Below, one piece after another: positions 7,163 through 16,252 of a DNA stretch of 35,647 nucleotides (position 1 is its first letter; each line of letters starts with the position of its first letter). The DNA comes from Deltaproteobacteria bacterium (GTDB lineage: Bacteria; Myxococcota_A; Polyangia; Polyangiales; JADJMO01): the NCBI GenBank assembly GCA_025363655.1, contig JANYDK010000072.1, forward strand, positions 1 to 35,647, read 5' to 3'. Both the position numbers and the translations under genes were made by a program. The notes under the pieces were generated by a model, which had not been told where the DNA came from, did no database searches, and saw only the letters and a list, made by a program, of their open reading frames with translations.

Positions 7163-8686
7163 ATGCCGATGAAGAGCCGCCGGAGTCGTCTACAGAAGGT
7201 CGCGCCGTTTGCGCTCGCCGCCGTGGTGAGCACCATCGCGCCGTTCGCCTTCGGGCAAGCGAAGCCCGCACCGGGCAAGGCCGTCCCGGCTCTGGCGAAG
7301 GCCGAGCTCGCCAAGGACGCGGCGCCGCTGAAGGCGAAGATCGACATCGATCGCTTCACGCTCGACAACGGTCTCCGCGTCGTCCTCAACCGCGACGTTT
7401 CCTCGCCCACCGTCGCCGTCTGCGTCTGGTACGACGTCGGCTCGCGCAACGAGAAGCCCGGTGAAGGCGGCTTCGCCCACCTCTTCGAGCACATCATGTT
7501 CGAGGGAAGCGCGAGCCTCCCACGCGGCGTGCACGACAAAATCGTCGAGGGCCGCGGCGGCCGTCTCAACGCGTCGACCAGCGAAGACTGGACGCGCTAC
7601 TGGGAGCTGATGCCGGCCGGCGAGCTCGACGTGACGCTCTTCCTCGAAGCCGATCGCATGAAGGCGCTGCAAATCAACGAAGAGGCCTTCGAGAACCAGC
7701 GCAAGGTCGTGCAGGAGGAGTACCGGATGCGCGTCGACAACGCGCCCTACGTGAAGGGGTACTTCCGGCTGCTCGAGCTCGTCTACGAAGGATATCATCC
7801 TTATGCACATCCGGCGATCGGCTCGATGAGCGAGCTCGACGCGGCCAAGCTCGAGTGGGTGAAGGCGTTCCACGACGCCTACTACGCGCCGAACAACGCG
7901 GTGCTCGTCGTCTCCGGCGACTTCGAAGTCGAGGCGGCCAAGAAGCTGGTGCACAAGAACTTCGACGGCGTGCCCAAGGTCGCCGCGGTGAAGAAGTACG
8001 ACGACGCTCCCTTCGCCGGTCGCACCAAGGCCTCGGGCCCGGAGACCGTCAGCGACGCCTTCGCGCAGACGCCGGCGACGATGTTCGGCTGGAGCATCCC
8101 CAAGGACGGCGACAAGGAGCACTACGCGCTCGAAATCGCTGCCACCGTGCTCTCCGACGGCGAGTCGTCGCGCCTGCACAAGAAGCTGGTGAAGGAGCTC
8201 GGCCTCGCGCAAGACGCGTCCGCTGGCACCGAAGATCACCGCGGACCCGACGCCTTCGTGCTCGACGCGCACCTCTCGGAGAAAGCAGCCGAGAAGGCTG
8301 GCGGCCTCGAAGAGGTGGAGAAGATCCTCCTCGCCGAGATCGACGAGATGGCGAAGAAAGGTCCGACCGCCGACGAGATGAAGAAAGCTCGCGCCAAGAT
8401 CGAGCACGGCTTCCTCTTCGGTCTCCAATCGAACCTCTCGCGCGTGATGACGCTGGCGAAGTTCGAAGGGCAGCGCGGTGACGCCAAGCTCCTCGACAGC
8501 GAGATGGAGCGACTCCTGGCGGTGACGCCGGAAGACGTGAAGGCCGCGGTCGCCAAGTACCTGAAGCGCGAGACGGTCGCCCACGTGCGCGTCCTCCCGC
8601 CGCCGAAGGAAAAGAAGCCCGAAGGCGAGAAAAAGCTGGAAAAAGCCGAGCCGAAGAAGGCCGAGCCGAAGAAGGAGACGAAGTGA
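7163..8686 (+). CDS. M16 family zinc metallopeptidase, exported (active-type subunit)
   Basis: The protein of 507 residues has a basic N-terminus and a hydrophobic signal segment ending near AFGQA, so it is probably secreted to the periplasm. The catalytic inverted zinc motif HxxEH is present as HLFEH (H106, E109, H110). Downstream, ENQRKVVQEEY supplies the expected third zinc ligand Glu. The rest follows the two-domain pitrilysin/M16B layout (YYAPNNAVLVVSGDF; then FGWSIP and LSDGESSRLHKKLV). The C-terminus is a Lys/Glu/Pro-rich tail with repeated KKAEP. The ATG follows GGAGAGAAGAG. The next gene overlaps its stop and encodes the partner subunit. Such pairs degrade peptides as heterodimers in which one subunit binds zinc and the other helps bind substrate. 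Confidence 0.9.
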   Translation: MPMKSRRSRLQKVAPFALAAVVSTIAPFAFGQAKPAPGKAVPALAKAELAKDAAPLKAKIDIDRFTLDNGLRVVLNRDVSSPTVAVCVWYDVGSRNEKPGEGGFAHLFEHIMFEGSASLPRGVHDKIVEGRGGRLNASTSEDWTRYWELMPAGELDVTLFLEADRMKALQINEEAFENQRKVVQEEYRMRVDNAPYVKGYFRLLELVYEGYHPYAHPAIGSMSELDAAKLEWVKAFHDAYYAPNNAVLVVSGDFEVEAAKKLVHKNFDGVPKVAAVKKYDDAPFAGRTKASGPETVSDAFAQTPATMFGWSIPKDGDKEHYALEIAATVLSDGESSRLHKKLVKELGLAQDASAGTEDHRGPDAFVLDAHLSEKAAEKAGGLEEVEKILLAEIDEMAKKGPTADEMKKARAKIEHGFLFGLQSNLSRVMTLAKFEGQRGDAKLLDSEMERLLAVTPEDVKAAVAKYLKRETVAHVRVLPPPKEKKPEGEKKLEKAEPKKAEPKKETK

Positions 8687-10308
8687 TGCGCCGCCCGATC
8701 CTCGCAACGGTCCTCGCTTCCCTCGGTTGCCTCGGTCTCGCGGTCGCTTGTGGTGGTGGAGAGACGCCGACGGCGAAGACGCCGATCCTCACTCCGCCGC
8801 CGGCGACGAACACCACCGCCGTCGCCACCTCCAGCAGCGGTCCAGCGATGCCCGCCCTGCCCCCGCCGGCCGATCCGAAGCCGGTAACGCCGGCCAAGGT
8901 CTTCGAAGTCGCCAGCAAGAACGGCATCAAGACCCTCGGCATCGCGAGCAAGTCGCTGCCCATCGTCTACCTCGACGTCGTGGTCCGGGCGGGCAACGCC
9001 GTCTCTTCGGTGATGGGCACCGGCGCGGCTTCGAAGGCAGGCATCGCCGACCTCACCGCCGAGCTCATGCGACAGGGCGGAGCGGGCCGCTTCTCCGGGC
9101 CCGAGCTCGCCGATCGCATCGACGCTCTCGGCGCCGACCTCAGCGCCAACACCTCGGCCGACTCGGTGAACTTCCGCATCGCCGTCACCACCGACAAGCT
9201 CGACGCCGCGCTCGAGGTCATCTCCTCGGTGCTCCTCAAGCCGCGCTTCGACGGCAAGGAGTTCGACAAGCTCAAAGCTCGCGAGCTCGATCGCGTGAAA
9301 CAGGCACAAAAATCGAACGGCGGCTGGCTCGCACGAAGCGCGCTCTATCGCGATCTCTTCGGCGCCGGACACCCGTACGCCGAGGTCGACGCCACCGAGC
9401 AGACGCTCACCAGCATCACGCTCGCGGACGTGAAGGCGTTCTACAAGAAGGCCTACGTCGCCGGCGCCACGACGATCGTCGTCTCCGGCGACATCGATCA
9501 GAGCGCCATCGCCCAGAAGCTCGACGACGCGTTCAAGAGCGTGAACAAGGCTGCGGCGCCCGTCATCGTCTACCCGGCGGTGGCGAAGACGACGGGGACC
9601 AAGGTCATCCTCGCCCTCAAGCCTGGCAGCAAACAAGCCGACGTCTTCATCGGGATGCTCGGTCTCCCGCGAAAAGATCCACACTGGGCCGAGCTCTCGA
9701 TCGCGATGGGCGCGCTCGGCGGTGGCATGTCGGCGCGCCTCTTCGCCGACGTCCGCGAGAAACGATCACTCGCCTACGGGACCGGCGCCAACGCGCGCGA
9801 GCTCGCCAACGGTCCGGCGCTCCTCGCGCTCTACGCCGGCACGCAGACGCCGCTGGCGCCGAAGTCGGTGGTCGCGCTCCTCGAGAACCTCGACTGGATC
9901 ACAGGCAGCAAGCCCGTCACCGCCGAGGAGCTGGCGATCACCAAGACGAGCCTGGAGACCGGCTTCGTCTATCGGCTCGAGACCATCGGCCAAGTGGCGT
10001 CGATGGCGATCGAGCGCGAAGTGCTCGGTCTCGGTGGCAAGGACGTCTACGACTTCGTCGACAGCTATCGCAAGACGCTTCACGAGGCGACGCTCGCGGG
10101 GGTCAACGCAGTGTCGACGCAGAACCTCAAGGGCGCTGGTCTCGTCATCGCCGTCGCCGGCGACATGTCGCTCGCCAAGCCGCTCTCGCACTTCGGCGCG
10201 GTGCAGGTGGTCGATCCGACCAAGGGCTTCGCGACCGTCTCCGAGGTGCCGATGGACGCCAACGCGTCGCTCGAGGTCGCTCCCCCCGCACCCCCGCCGG
10301 CGAAGTGA
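8686..10308 (+). CDS. M16 family peptidase-like lipoprotein (non-catalytic partner)
   Basis: The start is the ATG at 8686, which overlaps the TGA of the preceding gene (a GTG at 8683 is also possible). The roughly 540-residue product has a lipoprotein signal (lipobox LAVAC) followed by a Pro/Thr linker. It has the M16 fold, with GIADLTAELMRQGG near where the zinc motif should be but no HxxEH, so it should not bind zinc. It keeps the C-terminal segment SARLFADVREKRSLAYGTGA, which carries the Arg and Tyr residues used for substrate contact in M16B partner subunits. Together with the upstream gene it forms a membrane-tethered heterodimeric peptidase by inference. A hairpin follows at 10315. Confidence 0.88.
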   Translation: MRRPILATVLASLGCLGLAVACGGGETPTAKTPILTPPPATNTTAVATSSSGPAMPALPPPADPKPVTPAKVFEVASKNGIKTLGIASKSLPIVYLDVVVRAGNAVSSVMGTGAASKAGIADLTAELMRQGGAGRFSGPELADRIDALGADLSANTSADSVNFRIAVTTDKLDAALEVISSVLLKPRFDGKEFDKLKARELDRVKQAQKSNGGWLARSALYRDLFGAGHPYAEVDATEQTLTSITLADVKAFYKKAYVAGATTIVVSGDIDQSAIAQKLDDAFKSVNKAAAPVIVYPAVAKTTGTKVILALKPGSKQADVFIGMLGLPRKDPHWAELSIAMGALGGGMSARLFADVREKRSLAYGTGANARELANGPALLALYAGTQTPLAPKSVVALLENLDWITGSKPVTAEELAITKTSLETGFVYRLETIGQVASMAIEREVLGLGGKDVYDFVDSYRKTLHEATLAGVNAVSTQNLKGAGLVIAVAGDMSLAKPLSHFGAVQVVDPTKGFATVSEVPMDANASLEVAPPAPPPAK

Positions 10309-10314
10309 AGGGGC

Positions 10315-10350
10315 TCCGGCGCGCAAAAAAGAGTGTCTTTGCGCGCCGGA
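10315..10350 (+). terminator. Hairpin after the M16 peptidase pair
   Basis: TCCGGCGCGCAAA (10315-10327) pairs perfectly with TTTGCGCGCCGGA (10338-10350) around a 10-nt loop. It begins 7 nt after the stop at 10308. There is no long U-tract after it, so efficiency is uncertain. Confidence 0.6.
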
Positions 10351-10388
10351 CCGATTCACTTAGACTCTTTATGCATGGCCGGTGAACG

Positions 10389-11195
10389 ATGACGAGCCGT
10401 CGCCACCAGAAGGTGCCCGGCACCGACGTCACGTATTGCGTCGAAGGCAGCGGCAAGGACGTCGTCCTCGCGCATGGGCTCGGCGGGCTCTTCCACTCGT
10501 GGTCGGCCCTCTTTCCCAAGCTCGCCGCCACCCACCGCGTTTGGGAGATCGGCTTTCCCGACTTCGACAGCGCGACCACCAAGGCCCGCGGCGGCAACTC
10601 GGTCGAGGACTACGCCGCCGATCTCGGCAAGCTCTTCGATCACGCCGAGCTCGAGCGCGCCGCGGTGATCGGCAACTCGCTCGGCGGACAGGTGGCGACC
10701 ACCTTCACCGCCCAGAGACCGACGCGCGTCCCGGCGCTGGTGCTCCTCTCGTCGTCCGGGCTCGGGGAGCAGCGCGAGGGCTACTCGCTCTTCCAAGGCG
10801 ACGCGGTGAAGAAGATCGTGAAGAAGATCGAGCCCGAGGTGATGCGGGCCATCCTCCGTACCGTCTTCGAGCGAGACGAGCACTTCGAGGAGCAGCTACC
10901 GGCCATCCGCGAGCGCCTCTCCGACCGTAAATACAAGCTCGGAATGCTCACCACCGCGCGGCGTGTGAAGGACGCCTGCATCCTCCCGCTCCTGCCGCAG
11001 ATCCAGTGTCCGACGCTGATGATCTACGGCGAGCTCGATCGAATCACGCCGGTGCGTTACGCGCACGACGCCGCCAAGCTGCTGCCGAAGGGCGAGCTCG
11101 AGGTGATGGACGGCATCGGGCACGCGCCGCAAATCGAGAAGCCGGAGGCGACCTTCGAGCGCATCGCCCGCTTCCTCGCTGCCGCCGCCTGGTGA
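10389..11195 (+). CDS. Alpha/beta hydrolase
   Basis: The 268-residue cytoplasmic protein has all parts of an alpha/beta hydrolase. The oxyanion loop is VVLAHGLGGLFHSW, the nucleophile elbow is GNSLGG with Ser97, the acid is Asp217 in YGELDRITP, and the His245 lies in GIGHAPQIEKP. The replacement of the usual GHSxG by GNSLGG is common in C-C hydrolases and esterases of the MhpC/BphD type. No signal peptide is seen. The substrate cannot be told from sequence. A weak GGTGA precedes the ATG. The gene stands alone, with a hairpin upstream and the convergent phospholipase D-like gene 48 nt downstream. Confidence 0.88.
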   Translation: MTSRRHQKVPGTDVTYCVEGSGKDVVLAHGLGGLFHSWSALFPKLAATHRVWEIGFPDFDSATTKARGGNSVEDYAADLGKLFDHAELERAAVIGNSLGGQVATTFTAQRPTRVPALVLLSSSGLGEQREGYSLFQGDAVKKIVKKIEPEVMRAILRTVFERDEHFEEQLPAIRERLSDRKYKLGMLTTARRVKDACILPLLPQIQCPTLMIYGELDRITPVRYAHDAAKLLPKGELEVMDGIGHAPQIEKPEATFERIARFLAAAAW

Positions 11196-11243
11196 TCGCG
11201 AAGGCGTATCGCCCCTCGCGCTTCGCCGACGACTTCGCCGCTG

Positions 11244-14024
11244 TCAACTGAGCACGCGCGGCCAGAAGGTCTCGACCAGCTCGCGGAAGCTCGCGCCAGC
11301 GCGCCAACCGGGATCGGCCGGATCGATCCTCGGCGAGGGCTCGATCAATTCATGGAGCTCGGCCTCGAGGGCGAGCGTCTTCTTCTCGTCCTCGACGACG
11401 AGGAGCACCTCGCTCTCCCAGTAGCCAGCGGTGATGTCGAGGTTGGCGCTGCCGATCGCGAAACGAGCGCCATCGGCGAGGACCATCTTCGCGTGCACGT
11501 AAGGACGCACGGCGAGCAGCGCGGGATCCCACCCCGGCATGGGCGATATCGCGAGCTCGCGGACGTCGGCGCCGACCTCGACCAGCGCAGAGAGACGCGC
11601 TCGCACCAAGGCGTCGGCGACTGCGCGAATGGAGCTGCCAGCGAAGGGCTGCGGTGGCTCGCCAAAACTCGGCCGTACGTGACCGACGAGCATCACCAGA
11701 CGCACGCCACGGGCGATCGCGGCGAGGAGTGCGTGCTGTAGCTCGAGCTGAAGAGGAAAGCTGTTGACGATGAGGAGTCGATCGCGCGCGGTGTCGATGA
11801 GCGCGAGGTAGGCCTCGAGGCCGTAGGCGTCGCGAAGCCCACGGTGGACCACGACCCGCAGAGTGATTTCACCGGCCTGCGGCGGGTCGAGGAGCGAAAA
11901 CTCGTCGCCACCGGCATCGAGCCAAGCGCGAAGGAATGACGACTCGAGGTGACGCACGGCCGGACCACGGACGAGCGCGCTGCCATCGAGCCAAGGAACG
12001 TCTTTCGCGGGCGAGCTTGGACGGATCGAGGCTTCGGCGAAGCTTCGATAGTAGTTCAGCGCGAGGTTGCGACCACCGACGATCGAACGCATCCCGTCGG
12101 CGGTGACGATCTTCCGATGATCGCGCTGCTTGAGATCGACCAGCGTCGGCACGTGATCGATCGGACGCGAGGCGACGAGACGCACCCCCGAAACCGCCGC
12201 GAGTCGCGTCAGAAGCGGGCTCGCTGCGCCGAAGGAGCCGTGCATGCTGTAGAGCGAATCGACGAGCACGCGGACCACGACGCCGCGCTCGGCCGCACGC
12301 CCGAGGGCCGCTTCGACCTCCCGGGAGACCTCGTCGTCTTCGACGATGTACCACTGCGCGTGCAGCCTCTGCCGCGCGCCGTCGATGAGCTCGACGAGCG
12401 CGCGGCGGGCGTCGGCGTTGTCCAGCTGGACCTCGAGGTCGTTGCCGGGGACCACGGCGGCGCCGACCATCGCGTCGAAGCGCCTCGAGAACGGGTCGTC
12501 GGCAGAGGTCGGCGGGCGATGCTCGGCGGCGAGTCTTTCCCGGAGATTCGCGAGCCCTTCCGGCGTCGTCACGACGAAGCCGAGACCTTGGGCGACGCTC
12601 GGAGCTCGGGCCACCACCAGGGCGACGTCGACGCCATGCAAACGAAGTCGCGCCGCCGCGCGTGCGAGCCGGACGTTGGCGACCTCGGCGGGTACGTCGT
12701 CGGCGGCACCTTCGTCGATCAGGTCACGGACGTCGAAGAGCCGCGGTTCGGGGAAGCCGGCAGCGAGCCATCGGGCGCGCGAGTCACGGGCGATCTCGGC
12801 AGCGTCGGTGCGTACCAAGAGAATCACCCTGTCGACCCAGCTGAGGGTGTCCGTGTCCCACAAAATCGATACTTCTGCTGGGTCGAGACCGGCGTCGAGC
12901 AGGACGACGCGGCCCTTCGGCGGAGCGACCACCGAGCACGTCGTCTCGATGCCGGCGAGCGGATCGCCACCGGCGCTGCGCCCGAGACCGAAGGTGCCGA
13001 GCGGCAACTGCAGGTGCCCACCACGCGCAGGCTGGGTCTCGAGGCGACGCCCGAACGAGACCACGTCGATGGGTTCATCGATGTCGGGCGCTGGCCTTCC
13101 GAAGAGACCGACGCGCTCGAGACGAACGGGGACACGAACGGTCGCGTGATCGGCCATCGCAGGGAGCACGAGGGCGTCGAGCGCGTCGAGCACGCCTGAG
13201 CGATCGGTGGGGACGCCGGTCACCTGGGGGACGAAGAGGAGGGGCCGCTCGCCGTGAGCGATGGCGCGAATCGCACGCCGGGCGACGACGTCGAGCACGC
13301 CGCTGCCGACGACCGCCGATAGGGTGACGATGTCGGCACCGATCTCGTCGGCGATGGTGTCGAGACCGCGCGCGGCGGCGAGCCATCCGCCCTCGAACGT
13401 GCGCGTGGAGAGGGCCGCCCGAATGCCTGCGACCTCGTCGACGGCCGCCTGCGCGACGAGAAACCGCGGATCGAGCGCGGCGAGGGCGAGCAAGGTCAGC
13501 GTCTGATCGGCGCTCCCATGATCGCGAAGAAACGCGCCGATCGAAGCGAGCGCCGTGGTGCTCCCGTCGAAGGGGCAGAGCAACGAGGTGACGCGCGCGG
13601 CTCGACCGCTGCGAAATGTTCCCGTCGCGGTCGCTACACCGTGGGTGAGAGCGACCTCGTGAGCGAGCTCGGCGAGCGCATCCGGGGGCCTTGCACCGAG
13701 CGGTCCGAAGACGACGAGATCGGGTCGCTCGGGGTTCGTCAGGCGCGCGCGCAAGGCTTCGCGGGGAGCCTCGGTCGCGATGTCGCCGCGGACGCGGAGC
13801 GTCTTGCCGCAGGCTCTCTCCAGCGCAACGAGGATCGCGTCGGCGGCGGTGAGGTCGCCCTCGACCCGGCTCAGCTCGTTGGTGCTGGCCCTCGAGCTGA
13901 ACGCCGGAGTGACGCAGACGAGGACGCGCAGCTCGGTGGCAGTGCCGGCGAGCGCACGAGACAGCTCGACGCTCGCCATCGGATCGGCGTCGCTGGAGCA
14001 GACCAGGAGGGGATGCGCGAACAT
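11244..14024 (-). CDS. Universal-stress-like / phospholipase D-like fusion protein
   Basis: The likely start is the ATG at 14024 (926 residues); the frame is open further but then overlaps the divergent LysR gene and encodes unrelated residues. The first ~280 residues look like tandem UspA-like alpha/beta domains: HPLLVCSSDADPMASVELS at the start, a second TSLLCPFDGSTTALASIGAF, and a closing GERPLLFVPQ. The C-terminal ~430 residues contain two HKD motifs of the phospholipase D superfamily. These are His636 in RDHRKIVTAD with VGGRNLALNYY following, and His844 in YVHAKMVLAD with IGSANLD following. This arrangement resembles cardiolipin synthases, but the N-terminal half lacks their membrane helices. 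Phosphatidyl transfer or hydrolysis is inferred; the USP-PLD combination is unusual. Confidence 0.82.
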   Translation of the reverse strand: MFAHPLLVCSSDADPMASVELSRALAGTATELRVLVCVTPAFSSRASTNELSRVEGDLTAADAILVALERACGKTLRVRGDIATEAPREALRARLTNPERPDLVVFGPLGARPPDALAELAHEVALTHGVATATGTFRSGRAARVTSLLCPFDGSTTALASIGAFLRDHGSADQTLTLLALAALDPRFLVAQAAVDEVAGIRAALSTRTFEGGWLAAARGLDTIADEIGADIVTLSAVVGSGVLDVVARRAIRAIAHGERPLLFVPQVTGVPTDRSGVLDALDALVLPAMADHATVRVPVRLERVGLFGRPAPDIDEPIDVVSFGRRLETQPARGGHLQLPLGTFGLGRSAGGDPLAGIETTCSVVAPPKGRVVLLDAGLDPAEVSILWDTDTLSWVDRVILLVRTDAAEIARDSRARWLAAGFPEPRLFDVRDLIDEGAADDVPAEVANVRLARAAARLRLHGVDVALVVARAPSVAQGLGFVVTTPEGLANLRERLAAEHRPPTSADDPFSRRFDAMVGAAVVPGNDLEVQLDNADARRALVELIDGARQRLHAQWYIVEDDEVSREVEAALGRAAERGVVVRVLVDSLYSMHGSFGAASPLLTRLAAVSGVRLVASRPIDHVPTLVDLKQRDHRKIVTADGMRSIVGGRNLALNYYRSFAEASIRPSSPAKDVPWLDGSALVRGPAVRHLESSFLRAWLDAGGDEFSLLDPPQAGEITLRVVVHRGLRDAYGLEAYLALIDTARDRLLIVNSFPLQLELQHALLAAIARGVRLVMLVGHVRPSFGEPPQPFAGSSIRAVADALVRARLSALVEVGADVRELAISPMPGWDPALLAVRPYVHAKMVLADGARFAIGSANLDITAGYWESEVLLVVEDEKKTLALEAELHELIEPSPRIDPADPGWRAGASFRELVETFWPRVLS

Positions 14025-14115
14025 GAGCCGGAGGCCAGGCGATCGTAGTCGATTGGTGGCCTTTCGCAGCCGATTTCGCGCCTGCTGACGGGTACGAAGT
14101 CTAGCATCGGCCGAG
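14025..14115. promoter_or_regulatory. Divergent region between the phospholipase D-like and LysR genes
   Basis: These 91 nt separate divergent starts. LysR regulators commonly bind such shared regions to control both their own gene and the divergent one. No clear T-N11-A palindrome was identified by eye. Confidence 0.35.
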
Positions 14116-15003
14116 ATGGAGCTCGAGCAGCTGAAGACGCTCCTCGCCGTGCTCGATGCCGGCAGCTTCTCCCGTGCTGCCGAGGCGCTGCAGTTGGCAC
14201 AATCGACGGTGAGCTTCCACATCAAGGCGCTCGAGAAGAACGTCGGCGCGCGGCTCCTCGACCGCCAAGGCGGCGCCGTCCGTGCAACCACCGCCGGAAA
14301 GGTGATCGAACGATACGGCAAGCGCATCTTGGCGATGCACGGCGAGGCACTGGCGCGTCTTCGAGACGAGTCTCAGCTCACGGCGGGGACGGTGACCGTC
14401 GCTGCGTCGAGCATTCCCGAGGCGCACCTCCTTCCTTCGGCGATCGCCGCGCTCCGCAGGGCGCATCCGCACGTGACGGTCCGTGTCTCTTCGGCCGACT
14501 CGCAGCGCGCGATCGCCGAGCTCCTCGCCCACGACTGCGACTTCGCGGTGGTCGGCGTCCAGCCCGCCGATCGGCGCGTCGTCGCCACCGAGATCGAGAG
14601 CGACGAAATCGTCCTCTGTGGGCCGACGAGCGGACCGATCGCCGACCTCGTCAAAGGAGGAAAGCTCGACGTCGAACAGCTCCGGCGCCTGCCGATCGTC
14701 GTCCGTGAAGAGGGCTCGGGGACACGTCGTGCGATCGAACCCTTCCTCGCCGGCCTCGTTCCGGCGGTGCAGGTCGGGAGCCTCGAGGCCGTCCTTCGTT
14801 GCGTGCAAGCCGGTCTCGGAGTGTCGTTCGTCTCGCGCCTCGCCCTCGCCGATAGTCTTCGCGAGAAGCGTCTTCGCGTGCTGAAGCTCGCCGGGACGCC
14901 GGTCGCGCGGGCCTTCTATCTCGCTCGTCTCCGCGCCGTTTCCCTCTCACCGGCGGCGACGTGGCTGGCAAAGGCGCTGAGCCAGCATCGAAAAACTCGA
15001 TAG
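14116..15003 (+). CDS. LysR-family transcriptional regulator
   Basis: The 295-residue product has a classical LysR winged helix-turn-helix at residues 1-60 (MELEQLKTLLAVLDAGSFSR, then AAEALQLAQSTVSFHIKALE). A linker helix follows, then a type-2 periplasmic-binding-like effector domain (GTVTVAASSIPEAHLLPSAI, then HPHVTVRVSSADSQRAI and VREEGSGTRRAIEPFL). The VREEGSGTR segment is typical of CysB/CysL-like and related members that sense small anions or sulfur or nitrogen metabolites, but the effector cannot be assigned. It is divergent from the USP-PLD gene and 67 nt upstream of the acyl-CoA-dehydrogenase-like gene on the same strand, so either neighbour is a plausible target. Confidence 0.93.
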   Translation: MELEQLKTLLAVLDAGSFSRAAEALQLAQSTVSFHIKALEKNVGARLLDRQGGAVRATTAGKVIERYGKRILAMHGEALARLRDESQLTAGTVTVAASSIPEAHLLPSAIAALRRAHPHVTVRVSSADSQRAIAELLAHDCDFAVVGVQPADRRVVATEIESDEIVLCGPTSGPIADLVKGGKLDVEQLRRLPIVVREEGSGTRRAIEPFLAGLVPAVQVGSLEAVLRCVQAGLGVSFVSRLALADSLREKRLRVLKLAGTPVARAFYLARLRAVSLSPAATWLAKALSQHRKTR

Positions 15004-15070
15004 CTCGGAGCGACTCCATCGATTCTCGCGCGCTTGACGCCTCCGGCACCGTCGCGTTTCTGTTCGCTGC

Positions 15071-16240
15071 ATGCCGCACATCCATCGACTCGACGAGAAG
15101 CAGACCGAGCTCACCGCCAAAGCGACGCAGCTCGCGAAGGAGGTCCTCGCCAAGCATGCCGATCAGGTCGATCGCGAGGCGCGCTTTCCCATCGAGTCGA
15201 TCGCCGCGCTCGGCCAGGCCGGCCTCATGGGTCTCTGCGTCGACACCGCGCACGGCGGGCTCGGGCAAGGTCCGCGCGCGTTCATCGCCGTCGTCGAAGA
15301 GTTGGCGATGGTCTGCGCATCGACCGCGATGGTCTACGTGATGCACGTGACTGCCGCGCAGGCGATCGCCTCGTCGGCGACGCTGGTCGGCAAGGACGAG
15401 ACCCTCCGGGCGATCGCCGCCGGCAAACACCTGACCACCCTCGCCTTCTCCGAGAAGGGCTCGCGCTCCCACTTTTGGGCGCCGGTGTCCAAGCTCGAGG
15501 TGAAGGGCGACGGTTTCGTCACCCACGCCTCGAAGTCGTGGGTCACCTCCGCGTCGCACGCGCACTCGTACGTCTCGAGCGCGCAGAAGCCGGGCGCCGC
15601 CTCGCCCCTCGAGTCGACGGTCTACCTGACGAAAGATCCGCTGAAGAACGGCGGACGCATCGCCGGCAAGTTCGATGGCCTCGGTCTCCGTGGCAACGAC
15701 TCGGCGCCGGTCACGCTCGAGAACCTGGCCGTCGCCAAGGGCGATCTCCTCGGCCCGCTCGGCGAAGGCGCGAAGACGATGCTCGAGGTCGTCCTCCCTT
15801 GGTTCGCGCTCGGCAGCGCGGCGATGGGCGTCGGTCTCTGTCGCGCCGCCGTCGCCGCCACCGCCGGACACCTCGGCAGCACCTCGCTCGAGCACCTCGG
15901 ACAGCAGCTGCGCGACTTGCAGCCGCTTCGCGCTCGACTCGCCCAGATGTCGATCCGCACCGACGCCGCGCGCGCGCTCCTCTCGTACACCATCGGCGAG
16001 GTCGAGAGCCCTTCGGCGACCACCCCGCTCTACGTGCTCGAGTCACGCGCGGCGGCGCTACAAGCCGCCGACGAGGTGACCGACGCGGCGATGAAGACCT
16101 GCGGCGGCGCTGCCTTCTCGCGTCACCTCGGCCTCGAGCGCAATTTCCGTGACGCGCGCGCCGGCTGGGTCATGGCACCGACGGTCGACCACCTCCAGGA
16201 CTTCATCGGCAAGGCCCTCACCGGCCTCCCCCTCTTCTGA
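15071..16240 (+). CDS. Acyl-CoA-dehydrogenase-fold flavoprotein lacking the usual catalytic Glu
   Basis: The 389-residue protein follows the acyl-CoA dehydrogenase layout: an all-helical N-terminus with GLMGLCVDTAHGGLG, a middle beta-domain (TLAFSEKGSRSHFWAP; GDGFVTHASKSWVTSASHA), and a helical C-terminus with GGAAFSRHLGLERNFRDAR. In medium-chain dehydrogenases RDAxxxxIYEGT supplies the catalytic Glu; here the same position is Ala369 in WVMAPT. The alternative Glu site used by isovaleryl-CoA dehydrogenase appears to align with Pro. Enzymes of this fold without that Glu include flavin monooxygenases such as the DszC and HpaH types. The true reaction is open. No good ribosome-binding site precedes the ATG. 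The next gene follows after 12 nt. Confidence 0.85.
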   Translation: MPHIHRLDEKQTELTAKATQLAKEVLAKHADQVDREARFPIESIAALGQAGLMGLCVDTAHGGLGQGPRAFIAVVEELAMVCASTAMVYVMHVTAAQAIASSATLVGKDETLRAIAAGKHLTTLAFSEKGSRSHFWAPVSKLEVKGDGFVTHASKSWVTSASHAHSYVSSAQKPGAASPLESTVYLTKDPLKNGGRIAGKFDGLGLRGNDSAPVTLENLAVAKGDLLGPLGEGAKTMLEVVLPWFALGSAAMGVGLCRAAVAATAGHLGSTSLEHLGQQLRDLQPLRARLAQMSIRTDAARALLSYTIGEVESPSATTPLYVLESRAAALQAADEVTDAAMKTCGGAAFSRHLGLERNFRDARAGWVMAPTVDHLQDFIGKALTGLPLF

Positions 16241-16252
16241 GAGTACTGAAAA

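Noticed and set aside
7190-8707. 505-codon minus-strand frame opposite the M16 peptidase gene
   Set aside because: It mirrors the M16 gene with its HLFEH motif and signal peptide; the antisense product is Leu/Arg/Glu-rich without features.
8727-10385. 552-codon plus-strand frame overlapping the second M16 gene
   Set aside because: It is out of frame with a clear M16-like lipoprotein, and its translation is dominated by Arg, His and Ala.
11949-13199. 416-codon plus-strand frame opposite the phospholipase D-like gene
   Set aside because: It has no motifs and is antisense to a gene with two HKD motifs.
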